Shown here in pieces: positions 34,158 through 43,495 of a stretch of 64,000 bases of DNA (position 1 is its first letter; each line of letters begins with the position of its first letter). The notes beneath the pieces are model-generated. The model had not been told where the DNA came from. It did no database searches and saw nothing but the letters and a program-made list of their open reading frames with translations. The DNA comes from Rhodococcus sp. P-2 (GTDB taxonomy: Bacteria; Actinomycetota; Actinomycetes; Mycobacteriales; Mycobacteriaceae). The stretch lies in the NCBI RefSeq assembly GCF_016598535.1, contig NZ_CP066779.1:1054001-1118000 (forward strand), given 5' to 3'. The position numbers were made by a program, and so were the translations under genes.

Positions 34158-34337
34158 ATGAACAGCACCACCGTCGGACTGCTGGTCGGTCTGCTCCTCG
34201 CGCTCGCCGGAATCATGGGTGGGTTCAGCGGATTCGTCTTCGCAGTCCTGCTCGGCGCCGCCGGTATGGCGATCGGAGCACACCGCGACGGGCATCTCGA
34301 TCTCGGCGCGATCCTCCGAAGCCGTGGCCGTGGCTGA
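34158..34337 (+). CDS. DUF2273-like small membrane protein
   Basis: 59 aa: MNSTTVGLLVGLLLALAGIM, GGFSGFVFAVLLGAAGMAIG, then AHRDGHLDLGAILRSRGRG. Two short hydrophobic helices and a basic tail, as in the DUF2273 proteins that accompany asp23 and amaP. It starts 1 nt after the previous stop, and its end overlaps the next gene by 8 nt. Confidence 0.85.
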   Translation: MNSTTVGLLVGLLLALAGIMGGFSGFVFAVLLGAAGMAIGAHRDGHLDLGAILRSRGRG

Positions 34338-35298
34338 GCCGTCCGATCCCAGCGCAGCGGACGATCCTGGCCTACGCGGCTCGTTGGTCATCAAGGACCG
34401 TGCGATGGCCAAGATCGCCACGGCCGCAGCGGTGAACGTTCCGGGAGTGGTCCGTCAGTCAGGCGGTTTGACCCGCCTGACCGGGCGCGACCTTCCGCGA
34501 GCCGACATCTCGATGGGCAGTGACGCCGTGGCCATCAATCTGTTCCTCGCTGTGTCGTGGCCGTGCTCGGTCACCGAATTGACGGGCCGCGTGCGGGCAG
34601 AAGTCGGACGCAGTGTCGAGTCGCTGACCGGCCTGCCCCTCCACGACATGAACGTCATGATCGCGGCAACCGAGGGCACTGACGAGTCATGTGTTTCCGG
34701 CGTCGAAATCGCCGAAGGCCCGGCGCAGGAGGCACTCTCGGATCCGATTCCACCCCGAGTTCCCTCCGCGAACCCGGCGGCCGCGGTTTCGGCCGTCGTC
34801 ATCGCGTGCGGTCTACTCGCACTCGCCTTCGTGGTCTCGCGCGAATGGTTCATCAACCGTGGAACTTTCGAATCGGCACCCTGGATCCGAAACTCCGTGG
34901 AGTGGACGTCGCGGCTGCACTGGCAACCGTGGCTGCTTCCGGTAGCGATCGCTGCCGTTGTCGCGGGTGTGGTCCTGATAATGTCGGCGATCAAACGTCG
35001 TGCGAAAACCCATGTCCCACTGGGTAACCCGAAAGCATCGACGGTATGGATGCGACCGACGGACATTGCACGCCTGTGCAGTAGCCACGCAGCGGTCGTT
35101 CCCGGCGTCGATTCGGCCCACACGAGCGTCGACCGCAGACACGTCAAAGTCCACATCGAATCGACCGGTGGCGATCGGGCCGAACTTGCCGCGGCCGTGG
35201 ACGCGGCCGTACGACCACATCTCGCGATACTGCAGCAGCCACTGCAACTTTCGGTTGTCGTGCGAGAAGCTGCCGTACGACGAAAGGACGCCTCGTGA
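34330..35298 (+). CDS. DUF6286 / Asp23-domain membrane protein
   Basis: About 322 aa. N-terminal Asp23-like domain (VIKDRAMAKIATAAAVNVPG, VRAEVGRSVESLTGLPLHDM), then two membrane helices at about 150-170 and 205-228 and a C-terminal DUF6286-like region (PTDIARLCSSHAAVVPGVDS). The GTG at 34330 inside the end of the DUF2273 gene is the best start; GTG 34324 is equally possible. It couples by overlap to amaP. Confidence 0.75.
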   Translation: MAEPSDPSAADDPGLRGSLVIKDRAMAKIATAAAVNVPGVVRQSGGLTRLTGRDLPRADISMGSDAVAINLFLAVSWPCSVTELTGRVRAEVGRSVESLTGLPLHDMNVMIAATEGTDESCVSGVEIAEGPAQEALSDPIPPRVPSANPAAAVSAVVIACGLLALAFVVSREWFINRGTFESAPWIRNSVEWTSRLHWQPWLLPVAIAAVVAGVVLIMSAIKRRAKTHVPLGNPKASTVWMRPTDIARLCSSHAAVVPGVDSAHTSVDRRHVKVHIESTGGDRAELAAAVDAAVRPHLAILQQPLQLSVVVREAAVRRKDAS

Positions 35299-35858
35299 AC
35301 CGTTGGATTTCCGCGGTCGATCGGACCATCGTCCTGATTTCCGGAATCGCGCTCCTGGCGGCAGGCGCCTACGCCATCGCATGGGACGCGGGTGCCTCAC
35401 TGATTCGAACCTGGGTGTCACGACTCGATCGGGAGGTCCTCTTCGGCCTTCCGGAGGAGCCTTGGTGGCACTGGGTGCTGTCCGGCACCTTCGTACTCTG
35501 CGTCTTCACCGGTTTCGGGCTTTTGTACCTGAACCTTCGCCGGCGCCGAACGAGCGCAGTCACGTTGCGGCACAACGAATCCGGTACCGACGTCAGTGTG
35601 GATCTGGGACCAGTCGCCGACGGCGTGGCCTCCGAACTCGCACAACTGCCGGGCGTGCGAAGCACCCGAAGCAAAGCGACGGTCGATCGCGGACTGCCGA
35701 CGCTGTCCGTCGTCGTCACGGCGGACCCGGCGATCGACGTCGTCGGCTTCACTACTCAGGCAGAAGGCATCGCCCGTGCGACCAGGCGAAGCCTCGACGG
35801 CTCACCCGTCGCGGTACAGGTCCTGTTACATCTCGACCGGGTCGAAGCAACGAAGTAG
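35295..35858 (+). CDS. amaP: Alkaline shock response membrane anchor protein AmaP
   Basis: 187 aa. Two N-terminal membrane helices (about 9-30 and 62-80) followed by a cytoplasmic domain SAVTLRHNESGTDVSVDLGP and VVVTADPAIDVVGFT. AmaP holds Asp23 at the membrane. GTG start overlapping the DUF6286 stop. It closes the asp23 cluster, 43 nt before a strong bidirectional terminator. Confidence 0.8.
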   Translation: MNRWISAVDRTIVLISGIALLAAGAYAIAWDAGASLIRTWVSRLDREVLFGLPEEPWWHWVLSGTFVLCVFTGFGLLYLNLRRRRTSAVTLRHNESGTDVSVDLGPVADGVASELAQLPGVRSTRSKATVDRGLPTLSVVVTADPAIDVVGFTTQAEGIARATRRSLDGSPVAVQVLLHLDRVEATK

Positions 35859-35900
35859 GCAAACCTCACCAGCCACCAGACCGCCTGACCACAGACACAG

Positions 35901-35938
35901 AAAAGGCGCTCACTCCCCGAAGGGAATGAGCGCCTTTT
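35901..35938. terminator. Bidirectional terminator between amaP and tuf
   Basis: A 17-bp stem with one mismatch, loop CGAA (UUCG on the other strand), A-run on the left and T-run on the right. It can stop transcripts arriving from both amaP and tuf. Confidence 0.93.
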
Positions 35939-35972
35939 TCAGTGCTGTGAATCAGCTAGCGAGACAAGAGTC

Positions 35973-37163
35973 TCACTTGATGATCTTGGCAACCTTGCCG
36001 GCGCCGACCGTACGGCCGCCTTCGCGAATTGCGAAGCGCAGGCCCTCGTCCATGGCGACAGGCTGGATGAGCTTGACGGACATCTCGGTGTTGTCACCGG
36101 GCATGACCATCTCGGTGCCCTCAGGCAGCGTCACGACGCCCGTAACGTCCGTGGTACGGAAGTAGAACTGCGGGCGGTAGTTGTTGAAGAACGGGGTGTG
36201 GCGGCCGCCCTCGTCCTTCGACAGGATGTATGCCTGGCCCTCGAACTCCGTGTGGGGAGTCGTGGTGCCCGGCTTGACGACAACCTGTCCACGCTCGACA
36301 TCTTCGCGCTTGATGCCACGAACGAGCAGTCCGACGTTGTCGCCGGCCTGGCCCGAGTCGAGCAGCTTGCGGAACATCTCGATACCCGTGACCGTGGTCT
36401 TGGTCGAGGTTTCCTTGATGCCGACGATCTCGACCTCTTCGTTGACGTTGACAACGCCACGCTCGATACGACCGGTGACAACGGTGCCACGGCCGGTGAT
36501 CGTGAAGACATCCTCGACGGGCATGAGGAAGGGCTTCTCGGTCTCACGAATCGGGTCCGGGATGGACTCGTCGACAGCAGCCATCAGGTCGAGAATGGAC
36601 TGCGTCCACTTCGGGTCACCCTCGAGTGCCTTGAGTGCCGAGATCGGAATGACGGGGGCTTCCTCGTCGAATTCCTGAGCGGCCAGCAGTTCGCGGACCT
36701 CCATCTCGACGAGCTCGAGGATCTCGTCGTCGTCAACCATGTCGGCCTTGTTCAGGGCGACGAGGATGTAAGGAACGCCAACCTGGCGAGCGAGCAGGAC
36801 ATGCTCGCGCGTCTGGGGCATCGGGCCGTCGGTAGCTGCGACGACGAGGATAGCGCCGTCCATCTGAGCTGCGCCGGTGATCATGTTCTTGATGTAGTCG
36901 GCGTGACCCGGTGCATCGACGTGCGCGTAGTGGCGCTTTTCCGTCTGGTACTCAACATGCGAGATGTTGATCGTGATGCCACGAGCCTTTTCCTCGGGAG
37001 CCTTGTCGATCTGATCGAAGGCCGAAGCCTCGTTCAGGTCGGGGAATGCATCCGCGAGAACCTTGGTGATGGCCGCCGTCGTCGTGGTCTTGCCGTGGTC
37101 GACGTGACCAATGGTGCCGATGTTCACGTGCGGCTTCGTCCGCTCGAACTTCGCCTTCGCCAC
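35973..37163 (-). CDS. tuf: Elongation factor Tu
   Basis: 396 aa. GTPase motifs [17 protein letters not shown] and NKADM; domain 2 and 3 as usual ([22 protein letters not shown]). Brings aminoacyl-tRNA to the ribosome. Last gene of the str operon, 125 nt after fusA, with the strong terminator downstream. Confidence 0.99.
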   Translation of the reverse strand: MAKAKFERTKPHVNIGTIGHVDHGKTTTTAAITKVLADAFPDLNEASAFDQIDKAPEEKARGITINISHVEYQTEKRHYAHVDAPGHADYIKNMITGAAQMDGAILVVAATDGPMPQTREHVLLARQVGVPYILVALNKADMVDDDEILELVEMEVRELLAAQEFDEEAPVIPISALKALEGDPKWTQSILDLMAAVDESIPDPIRETEKPFLMPVEDVFTITGRGTVVTGRIERGVVNVNEEVEIVGIKETSTKTTVTGIEMFRKLLDSGQAGDNVGLLVRGIKREDVERGQVVVKPGTTTPHTEFEGQAYILSKDEGGRHTPFFNNYRPQFYFRTTDVTGVVTLPEGTEMVMPGDNTEMSVKLIQPVAMDEGLRFAIREGGRTVGAGKVAKIIK

Positions 37164-37288
37164 TTTGTGTCCTCCTGGACTGTTGTTGCTTGCCGTATGC
37201 AGCAGTGCGGTTGGTTGTTACTTGGTCGTGCTTCGTGCCGGAAGAAACCGAGGTCGCTTGCCGGCGCGGGCTGGGGAGCTCGCTGTGC

Positions 37289-39391
37289 TTACTCGCCCGT
37301 CGCCTTGGCGATGATTTCCTTCGAGACGTTCGCGGGAACCTCTGCGTAGGAATCGAACACCATGGAGAAGTTCGCTCGGCCCTGGGTCTTCGACCGCAGG
37401 TCACCGATGTAACCGAACATCTCCGAGAGCGGAACCAGCGCCTTCACGACACGGGCACCACTGCGTTCCTCCATGGCCTGGATCTGGCCACGGCGGGAGT
37501 TGAGGTCGCCGATCACGTCGCCCATGTACTCCTCGGGCGTTGTGACCTCGACAGCCATGAGCGGCTCGAGAATGACGGGGCCGGCCTTGCGGGCGGCTTC
37601 CTTCAGTGCCTGCGAACCGGCAACCTTGAACGCCATTTCCGAGGAGTCGACGTCGTGGTAAGCACCATCGAGCAGCGACAGCTTCAGGTTCACGAGCGGG
37701 TAGCCGGCGAGAACACCGTACTGCATCGCGTCCTGCGCACCGGCATCCACGGAGGGGATGTACTCGCGCGGGATACGTCCGCCGGAGACCTTGTTCTCGA
37801 ACTCGTAGGTAGCACCGTCTTCGCCCACGAAAGGCTCCAGAGCGATGATGACCTTTGCGAACTGGCCCGAGCCACCCGTCTGCTTCTTGTGGGTGTAGTC
37901 GTGCTTCTCGACCTTCTTGGTGATGGTCTCGCGGTACGCAACCTGCGGCTTACCGACGTTCGCCTCGACCTTGAACTCGCGGCGCATGCGGTCGACGAGG
38001 ATGTCGAGGTGGAGCTCGCCCATACCGCCGATGACGGTCTGGCCGGTCTCTTCGTCGAGTTCGACCGAGAAGGTCGGATCCTCTTCGGCGAGCTTCTGGA
38101 TCGCGACGCCCAGCTTTTCCTGGTCGGACTTGGTCTTGGGCTCGATGGAGACCTGGATGACCGGCGCGGGGAACGACATCGACTCGAGGACGATGGGGCT
38201 CGCCTGATCGCACAAGGTGTCACCGGTGGTGGTGTCCTTGAGGCCGATCATCGCGTAGATGTGGCCGGCTACGGCCTCGTCTACCGGGTTCTCCTTGTTG
38301 GCGTGCATCTGGAAGAGCTTTCCGATGCGCTCCTTCTTGCCCTTGGTGGCATTGAGCACCTGAGCACCCGGATCGATACGACCCGAGTAGACGCGCACGA
38401 AGGTCAGCTTGCCGAAGAACGGGTGAGCAGCGATCTTGAAGGCGAGAGCCGAGAACGGCTCGTCCTTGCTCGGCTTGCGAGTGATCTCTACTTCTTCGTC
38501 ACCGAGCTTGTGGCCGATGACCTCACCGATGTCCAACGGGTTCGGAAGGTAGTCGATGACAGCGTCGAGCATGGGCTGAACGCCCTTGTTCTTGAACGCG
38601 GAGCCACAGAGAACCGGGTACAGCTCGGAGGCGACCGTCATCTTGCGGATGGCGCCCTTGATCTCCTCGATGGTGAGCTCTTCGCCGCCGAAGTACTTCT
38701 CCATGAGAGCTTCGTCGGACTCGGCAACCGTTTCGAGCAGCTTCTCGCGGTACTCGGCAGCCTTCTCGACGAGATCCGCGGGGATCTCCTCGATGGTCGG
38801 AGCGGTTCCCGTCGGGACCACGCCGCGCCAGGTGATGGCCTTCATCTCGACCAGGTCGACGACGCCGTCGAAGTCGTCCTCAGCGCCGATGGGCAGCTGG
38901 AGAACGAGCGGCTTCGCGCCCAAGCGGTCGATGATGGTCTGGACTGTGAAGTAGAAGTCCGCGCCCATCTTGTCCATCTTGTTGACGAAGCAGATGCGCG
39001 GAACGTCGTACTTGGCAGCCTGACGCCAAACCTGCTCGGACTGCGGCTCGACACCCTCTTTACCGTCGAAGACAGCAACTGCGCCGTCGAGCACGCGCAG
39101 CGACCGCTCCACCTCGACCGTGAAGTCGACGTGGCCGGGGGTGTCGATGATGTTGATCTGGTTGTTGTTCCAGAAGCAAGTCACGGCGGCAGACGTGATC
39201 GTGATGCCGCGTTCCTTCTCCTGCTCCATCCAGTCCGTCGTCGACGCACCGTCGTGCGTCTCACCGATCTTGTAATTGACACCGGTGTAGAACAGGATGC
39301 GCTCGGTGGTGGTGGTCTTGCCGGCATCGATGTGCGCCATGATGCCGATGTTGCGGACCTTGTTCAGGTCAGTCAGCACTTCCTGTGCCAC
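37289..39391 (-). CDS. fusA: Elongation factor G
   Basis: 700 aa. [39 protein letters not shown] and NKMDK are the GTP-binding motifs; domain IV near [20 protein letters not shown]. Translocase of translation and the fusidic acid target. 3' to rpsG by 200 nt with a hairpin between them. Confidence 0.99.
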   Translation of the reverse strand: MAQEVLTDLNKVRNIGIMAHIDAGKTTTTERILFYTGVNYKIGETHDGASTTDWMEQEKERGITITSAAVTCFWNNNQINIIDTPGHVDFTVEVERSLRVLDGAVAVFDGKEGVEPQSEQVWRQAAKYDVPRICFVNKMDKMGADFYFTVQTIIDRLGAKPLVLQLPIGAEDDFDGVVDLVEMKAITWRGVVPTGTAPTIEEIPADLVEKAAEYREKLLETVAESDEALMEKYFGGEELTIEEIKGAIRKMTVASELYPVLCGSAFKNKGVQPMLDAVIDYLPNPLDIGEVIGHKLGDEEVEITRKPSKDEPFSALAFKIAAHPFFGKLTFVRVYSGRIDPGAQVLNATKGKKERIGKLFQMHANKENPVDEAVAGHIYAMIGLKDTTTGDTLCDQASPIVLESMSFPAPVIQVSIEPKTKSDQEKLGVAIQKLAEEDPTFSVELDEETGQTVIGGMGELHLDILVDRMRREFKVEANVGKPQVAYRETITKKVEKHDYTHKKQTGGSGQFAKVIIALEPFVGEDGATYEFENKVSGGRIPREYIPSVDAGAQDAMQYGVLAGYPLVNLKLSLLDGAYHDVDSSEMAFKVAGSQALKEAARKAGPVILEPLMAVEVTTPEEYMGDVIGDLNSRRGQIQAMEERSGARVVKALVPLSEMFGYIGDLRSKTQGRANFSMVFDSYAEVPANVSKEIIAKATGE

Positions 39392-39545
39392 AGGTTTCTT
39401 CCCCGCTCGTTGCTTGGTTTTCGGGTGTCGGCCTTATCGGTGTGTTCCACCGTCAGGGCCATGGTCTTTCAATTATGTCTCTGCCGAGGCGAACCTGGCC
39501 ACCTGCGTCCGGAATCCGGCGAGATGAACAAGTCGCCAACGGCGA

Positions 39546-39586
39546 CAAGCGTCGGAGCCCCACCCGATGGCAGTTGCTCCGACGCT
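39546..39586 (-). promoter_or_regulatory. Hairpin between rpsG and fusA
   Basis: AAGCGTCGGAGC (39546-39557) and GCTCCGACGCTT (39575-39586), a perfect 12-bp stem around a 17-nt loop, starting 6 nt after the rpsG stop. There is no T-run on the fusA side. Probably a partial terminator or processing site that sets rps versus fusA-tuf levels. Confidence 0.65.
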
Positions 39587-39591
39587 TTACA

Positions 39592-40062
39592 TCACCAGCG
39601 GTAGTGGGCGAATGCCTTGTTGGCTTCGGCCATCTTGTGAGTGTCTTCGCGACGCTTCACAGCTGCACCGAGGCCATTGCTGGCATCGAGGAGCTCGTTG
39701 GCGAGACGCTCGACCATGGTCTTCTCACGACGTGCACGCGAGAAGGTGACCAGCCAGCGCAGTGCCAGCGTGGTGGAACGACCGGGGCGAACCTCGACCG
39801 GCACCTGGTAGGTAGCGCCACCGACGCGGCGGCTACGAACCTCGAGTGCAGGCTTGACGTTGTCCAGGGCGCGCTTGAGAGTGACGACCGGATCGGTGCC
39901 GGTCTTCTCGCGTGCCTGCTCGAGAGCCTGGTACACGATTCGCTCTGCGGTGGACTTCTTGCCGTCCAGCAGGATCTTGTTGACGAGCTGCGTCACCAAC
40001 GGGGAACCGTAAACCGGGTCGTTGATGAGCGGGCGCTTCGGAGCGGGGCCCTTACGTGGCAT
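39592..40062 (-). CDS. rpsG: 30S ribosomal protein S7
   Basis: 156 aa. [38 protein letters not shown], and [12 protein letters not shown] are classic S7. Nucleates assembly of the 30S head. The ATG overlaps the rpsL stop by one base (TAATG). Confidence 0.99.
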   Translation of the reverse strand: MPRKGPAPKRPLINDPVYGSPLVTQLVNKILLDGKKSTAERIVYQALEQAREKTGTDPVVTLKRALDNVKPALEVRSRRVGGATYQVPVEVRPGRSTTLALRWLVTFSRARREKTMVERLANELLDASNGLGAAVKRREDTHKMAEANKAFAHYRW

Positions 40063-40436
40063 TAGCTCTTCTCCTTCTTGGCGCCGTAGCGGCTGCGTGC
40101 CTGCTTGCGACCCTTGACACCCTGGGTGTCGAGGGAGCCGCGGATGATCTTGTAGCGGACACCCGGGAGGTCCTTCACACGACCGCCACGGACGAGCACC
40201 ATGGAGTGCTCCTGAAGGTTGTGACCTTCGCCGGGGATGTACGCGGTGACCTCGACCGAAGTCGTGAGGCGAACACGTGCGACCTTACGGAGCGCGGAGT
40301 TCGGCTTCTTGGGGGTGGTGGTGTACACGCGAGTGCACACGCCACGACGCTGCGGGCTGCCCTTGAGGGCTGCCGTCTTGACCTTGGCGGTCTTGTCGCG
40401 GCGACCCTTGCGGACCAGCTGGTTGATGGTTGGCAT
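40062..40436 (-). CDS. rpsL: 30S ribosomal protein S12
   Basis: 124 aa. [14 protein letters not shown] at the start, [19 protein letters not shown] and [17 protein letters not shown]. Both Lys positions whose mutation gives streptomycin resistance (in TTPKKPNS and GRVKDLPG) are wild type. First gene of the str operon. Confidence 0.99.
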   Translation of the reverse strand: MPTINQLVRKGRRDKTAKVKTAALKGSPQRRGVCTRVYTTTPKKPNSALRKVARVRLTTSVEVTAYIPGEGHNLQEHSMVLVRGGRVKDLPGVRYKIIRGSLDTQGVKGRKQARSRYGAKKEKS

Positions 40437-40857
40437 TTACCGGCTTTCTTGTGACGAACAGACTGCTCGAGCGAACTCGGGCCGTTCGAAAACGTGGCTG
40501 TTCTGAAATTAGGGATCTAGCAGTTGGAGCAAGAGAGCTGCTGCTCCTCACCCACCTCAGAGTGTGTACTCAGCACTTTCATGCCGTGCACCGCCCCCGA
40601 GGTCGGGCGTGTCGCATACCCCCACACAGGCAGCCGGATGCTCGTTCATCAGCAGATTCTGCTCGAACGCGCGCACGGCAATACCTAGCTAGGCACACAG
40701 ATCGGCCCGGGCATGCCGGACACGACCCATGACGATACCTGTCGGCGCGCCACGAGGTCAAAGCGAGGCCACGGTGATAGTGACCTCACGCCCTGACCAC
40801 CCACTCTGAGCGCCACTCTGAGCGCGCAGTGCGACCACCCAATCGGACCGGTCGCGA
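40437..40857. promoter_or_regulatory. 421-bp intergenic region upstream of rpsL
   Basis: No gene is supported. It should hold the str operon promoter on the minus strand, but I cannot place -35/-10 boxes with confidence. Small palindromes are present: AGCAGATTCTGCT at 40651-40663 and CCTAGCTAGG at 40684-40693. The right part follows the 3' end of a DUF3558 lipoprotein gene. Confidence 0.5.
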
Positions 40858-41385
40858 TCAGATGCTGCGGTTCAACGTCAAAGCGCCGAGCTTTGCCGCT
40901 GCGTCGCACGGATCCGCGCCGCCTTGTGGCTCGGTGACCCACCACCCGAACACTCCCCCGGCCGGTGCGCTCGCGCTCACCCCGCAACTCTGCGGATCAG
41001 CCGGCTGGCGGACCTGGTACCCGCCACTGCCGTTGATGTCGATTTTCGCCACCACGTATCCGAGATGTTCGAAAGCAGCGCGCTCGTGATCGAGTGTGCC
41101 CGTCTCGAACCAGTTGAAGGTGATCTTGATCGGACCCGCGGCGCCGATGCCGTCCCAACGGCAGATAGCGCCGAAGAACCCACGCCCGACGGCGTCGGCA
41201 CCCACGGCGCCGGCGATCTGCTCGTCGGTGACGGCTTCGCATTCTTGGAGGACGTTCGCGAATTCCTGGCTGTCACTACCGCCGTAGCTGCCCTCCGCGC
41301 GGGGAGTCCCGGTAACCACCGAGCCGCAGCCTGTCAGCAGAACCAGCGACCCGGCCACGGCGAGTCCGATCCTTACTCGCTTCAC
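40858..41385 (-). CDS. DUF3558 lipoprotein (first)
   Basis: 175 aa from a GTG at 41385 that overlaps the previous stop (GTGA). Signal peptide VKRVRIGLAVAGSLVLLTGC with lipobox LLTGC; mature part with Cys pairs in LQECEAVTDEQI, AICRWDG and SCGVSAS, PCDAAAKL. This is the DUF3558 family of secreted actinobacterial lipoproteins, function unknown. Pairs with an upstream paralogue. Confidence 0.88.
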   Translation of the reverse strand: MKRVRIGLAVAGSLVLLTGCGSVVTGTPRAEGSYGGSDSQEFANVLQECEAVTDEQIAGAVGADAVGRGFFGAICRWDGIGAAGPIKITFNWFETGTLDHERAAFEHLGYVVAKIDINGSGGYQVRQPADPQSCGVSASAPAGGVFGWWVTEPQGGADPCDAAAKLGALTLNRSI

Positions 41386-41930
41386 TGTGCCCTCGACACT
41401 GTTTTTTCCATCAGATCCCGTGCCACCGTGCACGGATCCGCGGTCGGTGGCAGCAAACCGTAGGTGATCGACCAGTGCACGAAGTCTCCGCCGAACGCGA
41501 TACCCAACTCGCACAACGAACCTGCCGTGGACGCGATGAAGCCCTGGTGTCCACCGATCGTGATGTCGTCGGCGGGGCGTCCGAGCAGGTCGGACCCGGC
41601 CCGTTCGCGGCCGATCGGGCTTCCGCGGTACCAGGAGAAACTGACGCTCGGACCGTTCGAGCCGGCGACTTCCCACTGGCAACCGACGCCGTTGCGCGTC
41701 GTCGTCGCAAAAGCGCCGAGATTGAAGGCGCTGACAACTTCTTCGTCGGTCACCGAGCCGCATTCGGCGAACATCGGTCCGGGATCCGTAGGTGCGAGTG
41801 CCTGCGAACCCGCTCCGTCGCCCGGCTGATCGACGGACCCGTCGTCGGAGCTGCATCCGACCACAGCCGAGAGCACGGCGGCCGAGACCAATACCGAAGT
41901 CCCGATCGAGGTGAGAGTGCGTGCGGCCAT
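41382..41930 (-). CDS. DUF3558 lipoprotein (second)
   Basis: 182 aa. Signal peptide MAARTLTSIGTSVLVSAAVL with lipobox near AVVGC; mature region FAECGSVTDEEVVSAFNLGA, GCQWEVAGSN, SLCELGIAFG, PCTVARDLMEKT. Same fold and cysteine order as the gene it overlaps, so a tandem duplication. The ATG at 41930 gives a proper signal sequence. Confidence 0.88.
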   Translation of the reverse strand: MAARTLTSIGTSVLVSAAVLSAVVGCSSDDGSVDQPGDGAGSQALAPTDPGPMFAECGSVTDEEVVSAFNLGAFATTTRNGVGCQWEVAGSNGPSVSFSWYRGSPIGRERAGSDLLGRPADDITIGGHQGFIASTAGSLCELGIAFGGDFVHWSITYGLLPPTADPCTVARDLMEKTVSRAQ

Positions 41931-42012
41931 GGAGCCGACTGTACTTCGCGGCGGCCCCCGACACACGCCACGTGCGCGTCGCGCGCATCGGTGCGCCCAC
42001 GCCGCTGCCGAT

Positions 42013-42624
42013 TCAGGGAGTTGCGACCGGTACCCGAACCAGCGTGGAATCCAATTGCGCCGCCCACTGTTTGACCACCTCGGTGCGTCGGCGCGAGTCG
42101 TCGGTCAAGACGTCTGCAAGCCCCAGCCCACGGGCCAGGTCCAGGGTCGCCTGTACCAAGCGGTGCGTCACCGGATCGGAGTCGTCGACACCCAGACTCT
42201 CGACGGCCATCCGGTGCGCGATGCGCCCGAACCGTTCCTCGAGGGGCAACACGCGAGCCCGCAGGTCGGGGTCGGAGGCGGCGGCCGTCCACACCTGCAG
42301 TGCTGCTTTGAACAACGTTCCGGTGTAGTACTCGACCAACCGCGAAATAATCGCCTCTGTTCGTCCGGCACCCACCGGAAGGTCGGTGGATTCCTTGCGT
42401 GCCTGGTCCATCCTGGCGTCGAACATCACCTCGAGCGCCGCGGTGATGAGGTCCTCACGCGTCGGGAAGTGATGCTGCATCGCACCTCTTGACACCCCGG
42501 CGCGCTGCGCGACGACGCTCATCGTCGTTGCGCTCCATCCGAGTTCGGCGAGACACTCCACAGTCACTTCCAGCAGGTGGGAGCGCGTGACTCGACTTCG
42601 GTCCTGCTTGGGCTCTCGAGTCAT
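42013..42624 (-). CDS. TetR family transcriptional regulator
   Basis: 203 aa. HTH: LLEVTVECLAELGWSATTMS, VVAQRAGVSRGAMQHHFPTREDLI. The GAMQHHF recognition helix is common in regulators of acyl-CoA catabolism. It lies 60 nt after the enoyl-CoA hydratase gene and probably senses an acyl-CoA intermediate of that operon; this is by neighbourhood. Confidence 0.88.
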   Translation of the reverse strand: MTREPKQDRSRVTRSHLLEVTVECLAELGWSATTMSVVAQRAGVSRGAMQHHFPTREDLITAALEVMFDARMDQARKESTDLPVGAGRTEAIISRLVEYYTGTLFKAALQVWTAAASDPDLRARVLPLEERFGRIAHRMAVESLGVDDSDPVTHRLVQATLDLARGLGLADVLTDDSRRRTEVVKQWAAQLDSTLVRVPVATP

Positions 42625-42684
42625 CGCGCCGCCATCCCTTCTACTGCTGTGTTCCAGCGCTTCTGTGTCCCAGCTGCGCAGTTT

Positions 42685-43470
42685 CTACTGCGCCCAGGCC
42701 GCTGGACGCTTCTGCAAGAAAGACATCATGCCCTCACGAGCCTCGTCGGACGAAAACAGCCGAGCCGATTGCGCGATCATCTCCTCGCCGTCCCGGTCGA
42801 ATCCGGCCAGGACCGAACGCGTCGTGATCCACTTCGATTCGGCAAGCCCTTGCGGTGAACATTGGCGCAGGGTCCCGAGCAGCTCGGTGATCGACTCCCC
42901 CGTGTCCTGCGACGCGGCGGTGACGAGTCCGATGGATTCGGCCTCGTGCTGGCCGAACTTCTCTCCGGTGAGTAGATAGCGGCTCGCAGATCGCTGGTCG
43001 AGCCTCGGTAGGACGGTGAGCGAAACGATGGACGCTGCCAAACCCAACCGTGATTCCGTCACCGCGAAGGTGCTCGCCGGTCCGGCGACGACGATGTCGC
43101 ACGCCCCGACAAGACCCATACCCCCGGCCCGGACGTGACCGTCGATCCGCCCGATCACCGGCTTGGGAAGCTCGAGAATGCTGCGCAAGAGCGTCAACAT
43201 TCCCCGTCCTCGCTCCTTGACGGCCTCCTCCGGAGATGCCGACGACCCCGAGGCCTCACTGAGATCGGCTCCCGCGCAGAATGTTCCACCGGTGTGAGTG
43301 AGCACCACGGCTCGAACTTCCGGATCGGCCGCCGCCGACGTCAGCCCAGCCTGCAACTCCGTGACCAACCGCGTCGAAATCGCGTTGCGGTTGTGTGGTG
43401 AGTCGAGAGTGATCGTGGCCGCACCGCCCGATACGTCGTACCGTACGTATGGCTTGTCCTCGTCCGTCAT
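42685..43470 (-). CDS. Enoyl-CoA hydratase/isomerase family protein
   Basis: 261-aa crotonase. Oxyanion hole regions GGTFCAGADLSE and GHVRAGGMGLVGACD; the positions of the usual two Glu are occupied by TESRLGLAAS, so activity may differ from a simple hydratase. Part of the leftward operon with the carboxylase and dehydrogenases. Confidence 0.87.
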   Translation of the reverse strand: MTDEDKPYVRYDVSGGAATITLDSPHNRNAISTRLVTELQAGLTSAAADPEVRAVVLTHTGGTFCAGADLSEASGSSASPEEAVKERGRGMLTLLRSILELPKPVIGRIDGHVRAGGMGLVGACDIVVAGPASTFAVTESRLGLAASIVSLTVLPRLDQRSASRYLLTGEKFGQHEAESIGLVTAASQDTGESITELLGTLRQCSPQGLAESKWITTRSVLAGFDRDGEEMIAQSARLFSSDEAREGMMSFLQKRPAAWAQ

Positions 43471-43495
43471 GCTTCGCCCTTTCTCGTGAGACCGT

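Noticed and set aside
37190..39604. An 804-codon open frame on the plus strand opposite fusA
   Set aside because: It is the antisense shadow of a highly conserved, codon-biased gene; low stop frequency follows from high GC.
40470..40500. CGAAC and GTTCG halves upstream of rpsL, a possible LexA box
   Set aside because: Spacing is 7 nt instead of 4, and no SOS link with the str operon is known.
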